Assembly (NCBI GenBank): GCA_902362875.1
Contig: CABIYF010000008.1
Location: forward strand, 72,429 to 111,565
DNA from: Eubacteriaceae bacterium
GTDB taxonomy: Bacteria; Bacillota; Clostridia; Lachnospirales; Lachnospiraceae
Direction: 5' to 3'
Length of the DNA: 39,137 nucleotides
The position numbers and the translations under genes are program-made. Each line of letters starts with the position of its first letter. Position 1 is the stretch's first letter. A model generated the notes under the pieces. That model was not told where the DNA came from, made no database searches, and was given only the letters and a program-made list of their open reading frames with translations. Shown here piece by piece: positions 23,653-31,672 of the stretch.

Positions 23653-26600
23653 CTATACTGTAACTTCCGCATTCTGCTTAATCTGATCAATCACTGTCAT
23701 GATCCTCATTGCGATATCCATATCATTTTCAAAAATCTGTCCGATACTTCCAACGCTTCGAAATGGCTCGTCCATCATGACTTTTCGATCTTCTATCATT
23801 CCATTGACAGAAATATAATCAACGATCAATCGCACAAAGCGAATCTGATTGGCATTTAATTTCTCCTCATTTAAAAATTCATTAAACGCTTCATTTGCTG
23901 CTTGTCGATCCATTCCTGTAATCTTTCTTACAAGAATTCCAACTGGTGTGTCCCCATATTCTTTTGTATAATCTTCTTTTGATCCTAGCTCCTGCCAGAG
24001 AATTCTCTCAAGTTCCTGCATATCGCCTTTTTGTAAAGGCTGGTTATTGCGTAATTTGTGCACCGCCATGTTATCCTGATGCTCTTTCAAATAGAATTCC
24101 ACTTTTTTGCGATAATTTTCTAATCGATTTCCCATCTCAATTGGTGTGTTTTCCTGATATTCTATGATCTGATCTGCAAAATCTGTGTAAACGATTCTCT
24201 GTGTCTTTTTCGGCAAAAACTGGATTAAATCTCTAAGAGCTTCCCTGACTGCATCCATTTCCAGAATAAATGCTTTTTCCCAGAATTCATTTGTCTGTAC
24301 TTTATCTAAAATATATTTTTGCTCTTTAATCTGTGGTACAGAATCCTGCATTAAAGATAACTTCTCCGCAATACCAACGACTGCTCCAATATTTTTTGAT
24401 GGATTCTTCTGTTCCAACATTGCAAGTTCGATACTATACATCAGATAATCAAATCTTCGTGCCAGTTCATTTTCCTTCTCTGCCTCTATGATCGGTGCGA
24501 TATGTTTCTTCAGGTCAGCCATTGCTTCTGTCTCAAGAATATCCCATGATTTCTGATCTCGGTATTGAAGAACATATTTCAAATGATGTTTTACAACAAA
24601 ACTTTGGTCATTAAGATCACTTACTGCTTGTATTAATTCTTGCACTAATGTATTTCGATATTCTCTAAAATCTTCCTCTTTTTGATATTCTGTATCTTGT
24701 AATTCTCTTGCAATCCTTGCTTTACATAAAAAGATTTTTTCTGATAACGTTTCTATAAAACCACTGTCTTTTCCATGCGGATTCACTCTGAAATATTCGA
24801 AATTATTGCAATAATCAAAAATCAAAAACTTTTCTTTGTCCATTCCAGGACCTAGCAAATCTTTGCAAAGTCTTGTTCCTCTTCCGATCATCTGACAAAA
24901 TTTTGCATAACTTCTGACCTTCTTAAAAAATACAAGATTTAAAATCTCTGGAACATCAATTCCTGTGTCCAACATGTCTACAGATACTGCAATCTGCGGC
25001 ATCTTATCCTTTTCTTCAAATTGTTCAATTAAATGTTCAGACTCTTTGATGCTGTAATCAATCTGTTTGATGAAATGACTTCCCTTTTCTGGGAAAAGTT
25101 TCTGAAAACGTTCTACAATTGCCTTTGCATGTTTGCTGTTTCTCGCAAAAATAATTGTCTTTCCCAGTTTATCTCCACCTTCTACTTTTAATCCTTCCCT
25201 CATGAGATTAGTTAATACAAGATCTATCGTGTCTTTATTAAACAGCCAGCGATTCACTGCCGTATTTGGAATATCTTTCTCCACATTCTCATCATCATCA
25301 AATTCATCGTCAAATGCTTCTTTTTCCTCTTCCGATAACTGATCATAGTGGATTCCCTCTTCCATGATCTTTGTCTTATACTCTCTCGTCCGGTAATCGA
25401 CCAGATATCCTTCTTTTGCCGCCTCATCAAGTTCATACGCATACGTTGGAACACCTCGCTCGAGATCAAAGATCGTATAAGTGTTTTTATCAATCTCATC
25501 TTTTGGTGTTGCCGTCATTCCTAATAAAACTGCATCAAAATAGTGAAAAATTTCCTGATATTTTTTATAAATGCTTCGATGACTTTCATCTACAATGATC
25601 AGATCAAAATGTGCTGGTGTAAATAATTTTTTCCCATCTTTTTTCTTTGTTTCATCAATCGCATTTAACATCGTTGGATATGTTGAAAATATCATTCTGC
25701 TGCTTTCTGGATCTTCTTTATTTTCAAGCAGGTTGCATACTGTCAGGTCTGGAAGGAGATTACTGTAACTCTTCTTTGCCTGAGAAACTAACGCTTTACG
25801 GTCCGCTAAGAATAAAATATTCTTAACATAATTATGTCTGCGAAGTACATCTACCAGACTAATACTAACCCTTGTCTTTCCTGATCCTGTTGCCTGCACT
25901 AATAGTAGCTTCCTGTGATGATTCATGATTGATTCACATAAAACCGTCACGGCTTCTTTCTGATATGGGCGATTTGTAATCTTATCTTGAATCTCTAAAT
26001 GAATCAGTGGCTTCCTGCTCGTTCTTTGATCTACCATTCGCTGCAGATCTTCTTTTGAGAAAATTCCTGAAACAACCCTCTGTGGATCATCCTGTGCATC
26101 ATCAATGATCTGCATTTCAAAACCATTTGTGATAAAAATGATTGGTCTTTGCTGGTATTGATTTTCCAGACAATCCGCATATAATTTTGCCTGATGGCTT
26201 CCTTTCATCGGATCTGCACTGCTTCGTTTTGCTTCAATGACTGCCAGTGGTTTCCCATTGTTGCCATATAGAACATAATCTGCATATCCTTTTCCACTGC
26301 TGTTTGGCATTCCCATAACTGGTACTTCGATAAGGCAATCCTTGCCAATCGTCCATCCAGCTTCCGCCAGATCAAGGTCGATGTATTTTCTTCTTGTCTC
26401 TGCTTCTGTATCTTTATCCACTTCATAACTTCGTCCAGTCTCATTTTCCGCACGAAGTTTGGTCATTTGTGCTCTTAGTTTCTCATTTTCCTTGATTGCT
26501 TCTTCTAATTTCTGATCTTTTCCGCTTAGTTCTTTTTGAAGATTTTCTAACTCTTCCTGTGTCTTTTTTTCTTTTCCTGCATCTGGCAGCAGACTCATAT

Positions 26601-27006
26601 CGTAATGGCGGTTTACATAGTTCTCCCCATAACAGTAGTCTATCCATTTGCAAAACTGAAAAACACAGCGTAAAGACAGTACGGCTGCATCATATTTTAC
26701 ATTGGTATTTGTATGTACCGCAACATTTCCAAGCTTGATCGTGTATTTTAGCATGTCAAATAATTTGGGTTGAATCAGCTTACGGAAAGAATATTCATGA
26801 ATCAGGCTGGATATATTATCTCGATATGGCATGGTCAGCGCATCATCGTGGACATATACCCATCGCACTGCGAGTTCTAAGGCTCGTCTTGACAAAATTG
26901 CTGCTGTTGACGGAGATATAGCAATGCTTTGTTCCGCTTCTGCTGCCTGCTTTGCAAAGTCTTTGAAACGATCTGTTTGTGCTAGAAAGTCAAAATTCGT
27001 CTGCAT
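23653..27006 (-). CDS. hsdR: Type I restriction enzyme, R subunit
   Basis: A 1117-aa motor and nuclease subunit. Residues 1-140 are a DUF4145-like helical domain, followed by a coiled coil (about 145-190). The PD-(D/E)XK nuclease shows YADYVLYG...PLAVIEAKRSSAD (Asp243, Glu258, Lys260). The DEAD-type translocase has Walker A QATGSGKTR (371-379), motif II VDESHRS and motif VI QMIGRGTRLCKD. The C-terminus is of the EcoEI type. It cleaves DNA lacking the modification set by HsdM/HsdS. Its start overlaps the reading frame of the upstream hsdS copy by 17 bases, and a promoter lies just ahead. Confidence 0.95.
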   Translation of the reverse strand: MQTNFDFLAQTDRFKDFAKQAAEAEQSIAISPSTAAILSRRALELAVRWVYVHDDALTMPYRDNISSLIHEYSFRKLIQPKLFDMLKYTIKLGNVAVHTNTNVKYDAAVLSLRCVFQFCKWIDYCYGENYVNRHYDMSLLPDAGKEKKTQEELENLQKELSGKDQKLEEAIKENEKLRAQMTKLRAENETGRSYEVDKDTEAETRRKYIDLDLAEAGWTIGKDCLIEVPVMGMPNSSGKGYADYVLYGNNGKPLAVIEAKRSSADPMKGSHQAKLYADCLENQYQQRPIIFITNGFEMQIIDDAQDDPQRVVSGIFSKEDLQRMVDQRTSRKPLIHLEIQDKITNRPYQKEAVTVLCESIMNHHRKLLLVQATGSGKTRVSISLVDVLRRHNYVKNILFLADRKALVSQAKKSYSNLLPDLTVCNLLENKEDPESSRMIFSTYPTMLNAIDETKKKDGKKLFTPAHFDLIIVDESHRSIYKKYQEIFHYFDAVLLGMTATPKDEIDKNTYTIFDLERGVPTYAYELDEAAKEGYLVDYRTREYKTKIMEEGIHYDQLSEEEKEAFDDEFDDDENVEKDIPNTAVNRWLFNKDTIDLVLTNLMREGLKVEGGDKLGKTIIFARNSKHAKAIVERFQKLFPEKGSHFIKQIDYSIKESEHLIEQFEEKDKMPQIAVSVDMLDTGIDVPEILNLVFFKKVRSYAKFCQMIGRGTRLCKDLLGPGMDKEKFLIFDYCNNFEYFRVNPHGKDSGFIETLSEKIFLCKARIARELQDTEYQKEEDFREYRNTLVQELIQAVSDLNDQSFVVKHHLKYVLQYRDQKSWDILETEAMADLKKHIAPIIEAEKENELARRFDYLMYSIELAMLEQKNPSKNIGAVVGIAEKLSLMQDSVPQIKEQKYILDKVQTNEFWEKAFILEMDAVREALRDLIQFLPKKTQRIVYTDFADQIIEYQENTPIEMGNRLENYRKKVEFYLKEHQDNMAVHKLRNNQPLQKGDMQELERILWQELGSKEDYTKEYGDTPVGILVRKITGMDRQAANEAFNEFLNEEKLNANQIRFVRLIVDYISVNGMIEDRKVMMDEPFRSVGSIGQIFENDMDIAMRIMTVIDQIKQNAEVTV

Positions 27007-28204
27007 ATGGTTTCCCTCCCCTTGTTTTTCCTGATTCTTTGGTGTTTGGTCTTGGTTTTATTATACTCTGTGTGTTGTGGGTGGTGCAATATAGAAATTT
27101 GTGGATGACAAACTTCGATTTGTTGACGCGTTCAGAAAATCTTACATAATCCTCTTGTAATTTCATTGGCGGTACAATTAATACTAAATTCTCAATCTGT
27201 TGTTTTGTAATAGCCTCTCTCGTAGCACCACCACTTGTGGCTATTCTCCATAATAATTTTTGATAATTATCTTCTGTGAACATACTGCATAAAAATTCTG
27301 GTAATATTTTTTCTTTACATCGAACAATTGCTACATGCTGATTAACTCTTGCTGGAATCAACTCATCAGGAACTATACAACATCTTGCAACAGAAGCTCC
27401 TGTAATATTAAGCAAAACATCTTTATGTTGAACCATAACATTAGATAATTTATTTGCCTGTTCATCATTTATAAACGCCAAATCTCCGTATTCAAATCTA
27501 TTATTATATACATTCATACTCCTAACAAATGCAATCCCTTCTGTGCAATAACTTTCTCTGCCACCTTTAGGCGTAGCACCGGAACCAATTTTTGAGGTTA
27601 GATTTTTACAAGTATCAATACTCCATCCTTTTGTATTTTGAACAGGATCACCAAACATCTCGACAAATCGGGCTTGAATGAGATTATCTAATTGAATTGA
27701 TTCTTGTTTTCTTTTTTCTATAATATCATAAATATCATCTAATATTTTTATTATCTCTTTTTGTCGAATTATAGTTGGAATCTCCATTTCAACCTTTTTT
27801 AAATATCCTGATGAAATATTAGGTTGAGCCCCTCCTACGCCATCACTTATAAATCTTTCTTTCCTACTTTTCAAAAAATAATATAAATATTCTGGAACTA
27901 CTTTTTCATTTGGTTTGAATGCTGCACATGCTTGATTAGTACATGCACGTGTTTTCAATATAGATGCAGCTCCAATTGTTGCTCCATACATAGCTATTAA
28001 TACTGTATCCTCATCATACATTTTTGCAGAAGAATTATCCAATCCTTCTTTGCTAATAAAACCTTCTACTTCATACAAATACTTTTTCTTTAAATCCCCT
28101 GTCTTTACCCAAGGGATATTCCCTTGATAATATTCTGGCCTTCTCTTTGAAGGTGTTCCTCCAGAACCAATTTCAAATATATCTCCTAATTTTACTTTTC
28201 CCAT
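26990..28204 (-). CDS. hsdS: Second hsdS-like specificity subunit with aberrant C-terminal tail
   Basis: A 404-aa frame with the two target-recognition domains of HsdS: an N-terminal half starting MGKVKLGDIFEIGSGGTPSKR, central conserved helix (IQLDNLIQARFVEMFGDP) and a second domain starting WSIDTCKNLTSKIGSGATPKGG. After VNKSKF it departs from the family: instead of the coiled coil ending LFDSLMQEYFG seen in the other copy it reads through the hsdR promoter region. The break falls exactly at a 19-bp sequence shared with the other hsdS. It is probably a silent or variant cassette for specificity switching, though a functional shortened subunit is possible. Confidence 0.85.
   Translation of the reverse strand: MGKVKLGDIFEIGSGGTPSKRRPEYYQGNIPWVKTGDLKKKYLYEVEGFISKEGLDNSSAKMYDEDTVLIAMYGATIGAASILKTRACTNQACAAFKPNEKVVPEYLYYFLKSRKERFISDGVGGAQPNISSGYLKKVEMEIPTIIRQKEIIKILDDIYDIIEKRKQESIQLDNLIQARFVEMFGDPVQNTKGWSIDTCKNLTSKIGSGATPKGGRESYCTEGIAFVRSMNVYNNRFEYGDLAFINDEQANKLSNVMVQHKDVLLNITGASVARCCIVPDELIPARVNQHVAIVRCKEKILPEFLCSMFTEDNYQKLLWRIATSGGATREAITKQQIENLVLIVPPMKLQEDYVRFSERVNKSKFVIHKFLYCTTHNTQSIIKPRPNTKESGKTRGGKPYADEF
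27060..27089 (-). promoter_or_regulatory. Candidate promoter for hsdR
   Basis: TTGCAC (27089-27084), an 18-base spacer and TATAAT (27065-27060), located inside the aberrant tail frame of the second hsdS. It would let hsdR be expressed whatever the state of the hsdS region. Confidence 0.6.
27109..27127. repeat. 19-bp shared site in second hsdS (putative recombination site)
   Basis: CAAACTTCGATTTGTTGAC, identical to 30529-30547, in direct orientation. Codons for NKSKF lie here. Flanking bases differ on both sides. CAAA and TTTG form short dyad arms around a six-base core. Confidence 0.6.
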
Positions 28205-28257
28205 CTATCATTTCCTCAAATCCGCTTATAATTTCACTTTTAAATTTAATTTTATTA

Positions 28258-28286
28258 TTGATATCTATATTTTTATCCAGTATAAT
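28258..28286 (+). promoter_or_regulatory. Promoter for the small toxin-like ORF
   Basis: TTGATA (28258-28263), a 17-base spacer and perfect TATAAT (28281-28286); transcript start expected near 28293. Confidence 0.7.
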
Positions 28287-28293
28287 AATTATA

Positions 28294-28568
28294 GATGTTA
28301 CCATAACGGTAGGCGGTTAGCCTCCTATCCGGAAGTTATAGTCCGGTTTACATAGAAATCCAATTATTTTGGAAATTTACTTAGGAGGATTTGACTTATG
28401 TTGACTATTGATAACCTCATTGGCATTATTTGTCTTTGTACGACTTTTTATAGTCTTGGTTATTCACATGGACAACGTGATTCCAAGACAAAAAAATAGC
28501 CGCCCCAACCTGTAAATGAGCGACTATTTCGACTTATAATATCAGGCTAACCGTCTATCGGTAGCATC
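28294..28568. repeat. Inverted repeat enclosing the toxin-like gene
   Basis: Segments 28294-28322 (GATGTTACC...GGCGGTTAGCC) and 28545-28568 (GGCTAACCG...GGTAGCATC) are imperfect inverted repeats. In a plus-strand transcript they would join the 5' and 3' ends, as in many type I toxin messages. Each also folds locally. Confidence 0.65.
28398..28499 (+). CDS. Type I toxin-like small hydrophobic peptide, 33 aa
   Basis: A perfect AGGAGG nine bases upstream of ATG starts a 33-residue peptide: MLTIDNLIGIICLCTTFYSL (one membrane span) and a charged polar tail GYSHGQRDSKTKK. This layout is that of the short holin-like or Fst/TxpA-type membrane toxins of Firmicutes. A convergent promoter and terminator on the other strand would give an antisense RNA over its 3' end. 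It lies opposite to the hsd operon, between the recombinase and the second hsdS, and could stabilise this module. Toxicity is inferred, not shown. Confidence 0.65.
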   Translation: MLTIDNLIGIICLCTTFYSLGYSHGQRDSKTKK

Positions 28569-28574
28569 TTTTCT
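28489..28574 (-). ncRNA. Candidate antisense RNA antitoxin
   Basis: A predicted transcript of about 85 bases from the promoter at 28609-28581 to a stem AAATAG-x-CGC with GCG-x-CTATTT (28529-28520 and 28503-28494) followed by seven T. It is fully complementary to the end of the toxin-like ORF and its 3' untranslated region, as with RatA or SR4 in Bacillus. Its 5' end resembles the 5' end of the toxin message because of the inverted repeat. Confidence 0.6.
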
Positions 28575-28580
28575 ATTTAT

Positions 28581-28609
28581 AGAATATCATCATCTCGCCC
28601 ATTTGTCAA
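28581..28609 (-). promoter_or_regulatory. Promoter of the antisense RNA
   Basis: Consensus TTGACA (28609-28604), a 17-base spacer and TATTCT (28586-28581). The TTGACA box is stronger than the -35 of the toxin-like gene. Confidence 0.7.
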
Positions 28610-28686
28610 CACATTATTATATTGTTTAATATAGTCCAAAATACAAATTCAAATTTTTTTAAAGAAATGAATTTCAATTTATTTGA

Positions 28687-29655
28687 CTACGCCATGTATT
28701 TCTGATGGGATGCCTTTACATTATTCTGATTTACCATTGCATATTGCATCGTTGTATCAATCTGTGAATGTCCAAGAATCTTTTGTACCTGCTCAATCGG
28801 CATTCCTTTGTCAATTGCTCTCGTTGCCATTGTTCTTCGGAATTTATGCGGATGAATTCGTTCCAATCCAAGATTTCTTCCTAATTGTCTTAAACGGATT
28901 TCCACTCCACTAATCTTTAAGCGGTCGTATGGAGCATCCAAAGTAACGAATAATGCAGGATTTTTATCTTTCCTGCTTTCTATATATTCAATTAAATGTA
29001 CTTTTGCTTTCGCATCAAAATAAACTCTTCTTTCTTTATCTCCTTTTCCATATACAACACATTCTCTTTCTTCAAAATCAATATCTCCAATATTCAAATT
29101 TACCAGTTCGCCTACACGTATTCCTGTTGAATATAATAGATCAATCATTGCAAGGTCGCGAATCTGTGTACAATGATCTCTAAGTTTTTCAATTCCTTCA
29201 TCTGTAATCACGTTTTTTACTACTGTTTTTGTTTTAATCTTATGAATCCTTCTCATTGGGCTTTTTAAGATATAATCTTCTTCCTCTAACCATGTAAAAA
29301 AACTTGATATATTTCGCCGAATGTTATCAATTGTGACATTCGAACAATTATTCCTCTTTTGATAATCCGCAAGATACGACCTCATTTCATCTGTGGTAAT
29401 CTTGCGGACTTCTTTTTTTGTTTGTAAAAGCATATGTTCTGCTGTCACTTTATAATATTGAATCGTACGTTCTGAACATCCTTCTACTCTTTTCGCATCT
29501 AGGAACATTTTTAGAAATTCTTCGTTCGATATCTGTTGTTTCTCAGGTTCATTCTCTGAAAATGTTCTTAGAATTACTTCCTGTAATTTTTTCATCTGTG
29601 GCACAGTTAAATACTCTGCCATCTCATTTAGTATTGTTACAATTTTCTCTTCCAT
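28687..29655 (-). CDS. Tyrosine recombinase (XerC/D-like integrase)
   Basis: A 322-aa site-specific recombinase. An N-terminal SAM-like core-binding domain (NEEFLKMFLDAKRVEGCSERTIQYY...) is followed by the catalytic domain, with Arg in YSTGIRVGEL, Lys in YGKGDKERRVY, HPHKFRRTMAT (H-x-x-R), LGHSQIDTTMQY and the nucleophile Tyr near this motif. All active residues are present. AAAGGAG supports ATG at 29655 rather than the upstream ATG. Position between two hsdS genes matches known phase-variable type I systems, where such enzymes reshuffle specificity genes; direct action on the 19-bp sites is inferred. Confidence 0.93.
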   Translation of the reverse strand: MEEKIVTILNEMAEYLTVPQMKKLQEVILRTFSENEPEKQQISNEEFLKMFLDAKRVEGCSERTIQYYKVTAEHMLLQTKKEVRKITTDEMRSYLADYQKRNNCSNVTIDNIRRNISSFFTWLEEEDYILKSPMRRIHKIKTKTVVKNVITDEGIEKLRDHCTQIRDLAMIDLLYSTGIRVGELVNLNIGDIDFEERECVVYGKGDKERRVYFDAKAKVHLIEYIESRKDKNPALFVTLDAPYDRLKISGVEIRLRQLGRNLGLERIHPHKFRRTMATRAIDKGMPIEQVQKILGHSQIDTTMQYAMVNQNNVKASHQKYMA

Positions 29656-29710
29656 GTTGGTACACTCCTTTTTATATACCAACATCCTTCAACCATTCTT
29701 TATTCTAAAT

Positions 29711-30442
29711 TTATGAAATAAAATACTGACATTCCTGATAATATGTTTCAGCTTCTTTTTGCATTAATTCCAGTAATTGATCCACTTTATGATGTTCTCT
29801 AAATTCTTTGAGTCCATCTAAATACTTGCTTCGGTCATCATCTAAGATAATAAATGGTACTAACTCGTCGTATTTCAGACTTTCTCGAAACAATATCATT
29901 CTTCCCGTTCTTCCATTTCCATCCTGAAATGGATGAATAGACTCATATCTTGCATGAAATTCAGCAAGTATTTTCATACTTTTCTCTTGCTTATGATACC
30001 AATCCAAAAGTTGTTTCATCTCTGTTTCTACATCCTTTGGCAATGCCGTTTTATACATTCCAATCATATTCGGACGTTTCTTATAATCTCCAATTGCATA
30101 TCCATTCGCCCGGTCTTCAAAAACTCCTGATTTCAACTCATAATGCATCTGTTTAATTAGATTCTCTGTCAATTTTTCTTCCAAAGTATCTAACATGTAA
30201 TTAAACATTAAGAAATGTCCATTCATTTCTTCTACATCTTTCGCACGATAATAATCATCATTGACTGGCAATGTTCCATTGTCAAATAATGATGCCGTCT
30301 GTTCTGGCGTCAACGTACTTCCTTCAATTTTATTTGAATTGTATGCCATTGCTCTTTGCGTATAAGCATACACTCCTGATCTGTCAAATCGTTTTCGCTC
30401 TATTTTAAATCGTTCAATTAACCATCGTTTAAATTCTGACAT
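29711..30442 (-). CDS. Fic family protein (probable AMPylator)
   Basis: A 243-aa Fic-domain protein. The catalytic motif HPFQDGNGRTGR runs from His170 to Arg181 and is intact. An N-terminal inhibitory motif SNKIEG (36-41), fitting (S/T)xxxE(G/N), would place the inhibitory glutamate over the ATP site, so activity is probably regulated in cis. Fic proteins transfer AMP to target hydroxyls; the target is unknown. AAAGGAGG precedes the start, 18 bases after hsdS. It is embedded in the hsd operon between hsdS and the recombinase, an arrangement that suggests a defence or anti-phage accessory role. Confidence 0.92.
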   Translation of the reverse strand: MSEFKRWLIERFKIERKRFDRSGVYAYTQRAMAYNSNKIEGSTLTPEQTASLFDNGTLPVNDDYYRAKDVEEMNGHFLMFNYMLDTLEEKLTENLIKQMHYELKSGVFEDRANGYAIGDYKKRPNMIGMYKTALPKDVETEMKQLLDWYHKQEKSMKILAEFHARYESIHPFQDGNGRTGRMILFRESLKYDELVPFIILDDDRSKYLDGLKEFREHHKVDQLLELMQKEAETYYQECQYFIS

Positions 30443-30460
30443 CTTGATATTGCCTCCTTT

Positions 30461-31636
30461 CTATCCAAAATATTCTTGCATTAATGAATCAAATAATAAC
30501 TGTGTTTTTTCTAGTGACTTCTGAATCTCAAACTTCGATTTGTTGACTTGTTGGACGAAGGCTGCGAATTGGTTTTGGAGATCATATGTAGGAATAAACA
30601 CCTTAAGTTTTCTTATCCTCTCCATTCCCAATGCCGCCTTAGCTGTATCTGCAGAATTTTTTACTATATATGAATTAAGGAACATCAACATATACATAAA
30701 ATATACTGAATTATATATTTTTGCATCTACTCTAATTTTTGCTACATTTGGTGCTAAATGATATTTATATTTATCATCAATTAGTGCTACATCTCCAATA
30801 TTAGCACCAACATATGTCATAACAACATCTCCAGGCAACAATTGTGATCTTGGTAGCGCATCTGATACCTCATTTGAAATAAAAGACAAATCTTTTCTAT
30901 TCAACGTTCCATTTTTAACATTTTGAGCTTTAACCATGACTACATCACCTGTGTCATCATATTCTATATATTTACTATATTCAAATCCCGCAAGCTTAGT
31001 AACAAAACATCCATCTCCTATTGTAGATTCTGGCCAACTCATATTATTAATTATTGGATCTCCAAACATCTCAACAAATCGGGCTTGAATAAGCTTATCT
31101 AATTTTTGAATTTCTTGCTGATACATAACTATAACAGAATTTAATTTATCTAATACATCTGCCGTTTTAGCCTGTTCCATTTTTGAAGGAATTGGTACAT
31201 CAACTTTCCTTACCATTTCACTATTAAGATTATTTACCACCCCTCCAACAGCCATACTTTTAAATTTTTCATATGTTGTTTTTGAACTCAAATAATAATA
31301 CAGAAACCTCTTATCAAACAAATCATCCTTGTCACGTAAAACTAACCATCCGTCATGAATACATCCATCTATTTTCAATATATATGGTCTTCCAAAACTC
31401 ATTGAATTCGACAACAAAAAATCCCCTGGTTGAACATATCTAGATTTTTTCATTCCTTCTGGTTTAATTTTTTGAGTTGTTTCTGTTATGTACATTGATT
31501 CCGTAGTATCTCCAATTTTTATCCAATTAATTCCATTTTCATCATCTGTAATGAATTGATTAATTGGCCGTGGTGATCCACCTCGTTCAACAATACAAAT
31601 ATCTCCAATTTTTTTGTATTCCCAATTATTATTCAT
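30461..31636 (-). CDS. hsdS: Type I restriction-modification specificity subunit
   Basis: A 391-aa DNA-recognition subunit with two target-recognition domains (about 1-150 and 200-350). A conserved helix follows each: DKLIQARFVEMFGDP in the middle and VNKSKFEIQKSLEKTQLLFDSLMQEYFG at the end. It directs both HsdM and HsdR to a bipartite sequence. The complete tail marks this as the expressed copy, directly downstream of hsdM (36 bases). The N-terminal domains of the two hsdS genes differ strongly, so they should read different targets. Confidence 0.93.
   Translation of the reverse strand: MNNNWEYKKIGDICIVERGGSPRPINQFITDDENGINWIKIGDTTESMYITETTQKIKPEGMKKSRYVQPGDFLLSNSMSFGRPYILKIDGCIHDGWLVLRDKDDLFDKRFLYYYLSSKTTYEKFKSMAVGGVVNNLNSEMVRKVDVPIPSKMEQAKTADVLDKLNSVIVMYQQEIQKLDKLIQARFVEMFGDPIINNMSWPESTIGDGCFVTKLAGFEYSKYIEYDDTGDVVMVKAQNVKNGTLNRKDLSFISNEVSDALPRSQLLPGDVVMTYVGANIGDVALIDDKYKYHLAPNVAKIRVDAKIYNSVYFMYMLMFLNSYIVKNSADTAKAALGMERIRKLKVFIPTYDLQNQFAAFVQQVNKSKFEIQKSLEKTQLLFDSLMQEYFG
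30529..30547. repeat. 19-bp shared site in expressed hsdS (putative recombination site)
   Basis: The partner of 27109-27127. CGATTTGTTGA (30536-30546) also recurs inverted at 31071-31081 in the middle of the same gene, so inverted 11-bp sites flank the second recognition domain. Confidence 0.6.
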
Positions 31637-31672
31637 CTCTTCATTCCTTGCAAATTCAAATTTTTCTATCGA

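Noticed and set aside
26990..27108. Native C-terminal tail for the second hsdS
   Set aside because: The residues after VNKSKF match no HsdS coiled coil and overlap a promoter, so they are read-through and not a real domain.
28301..28570. CRISPR-like array or attachment site in the recombinase-hsdS gap
   Set aside because: The repeats are only two, inverted and imperfect, and are explained by the small gene and antisense RNA.
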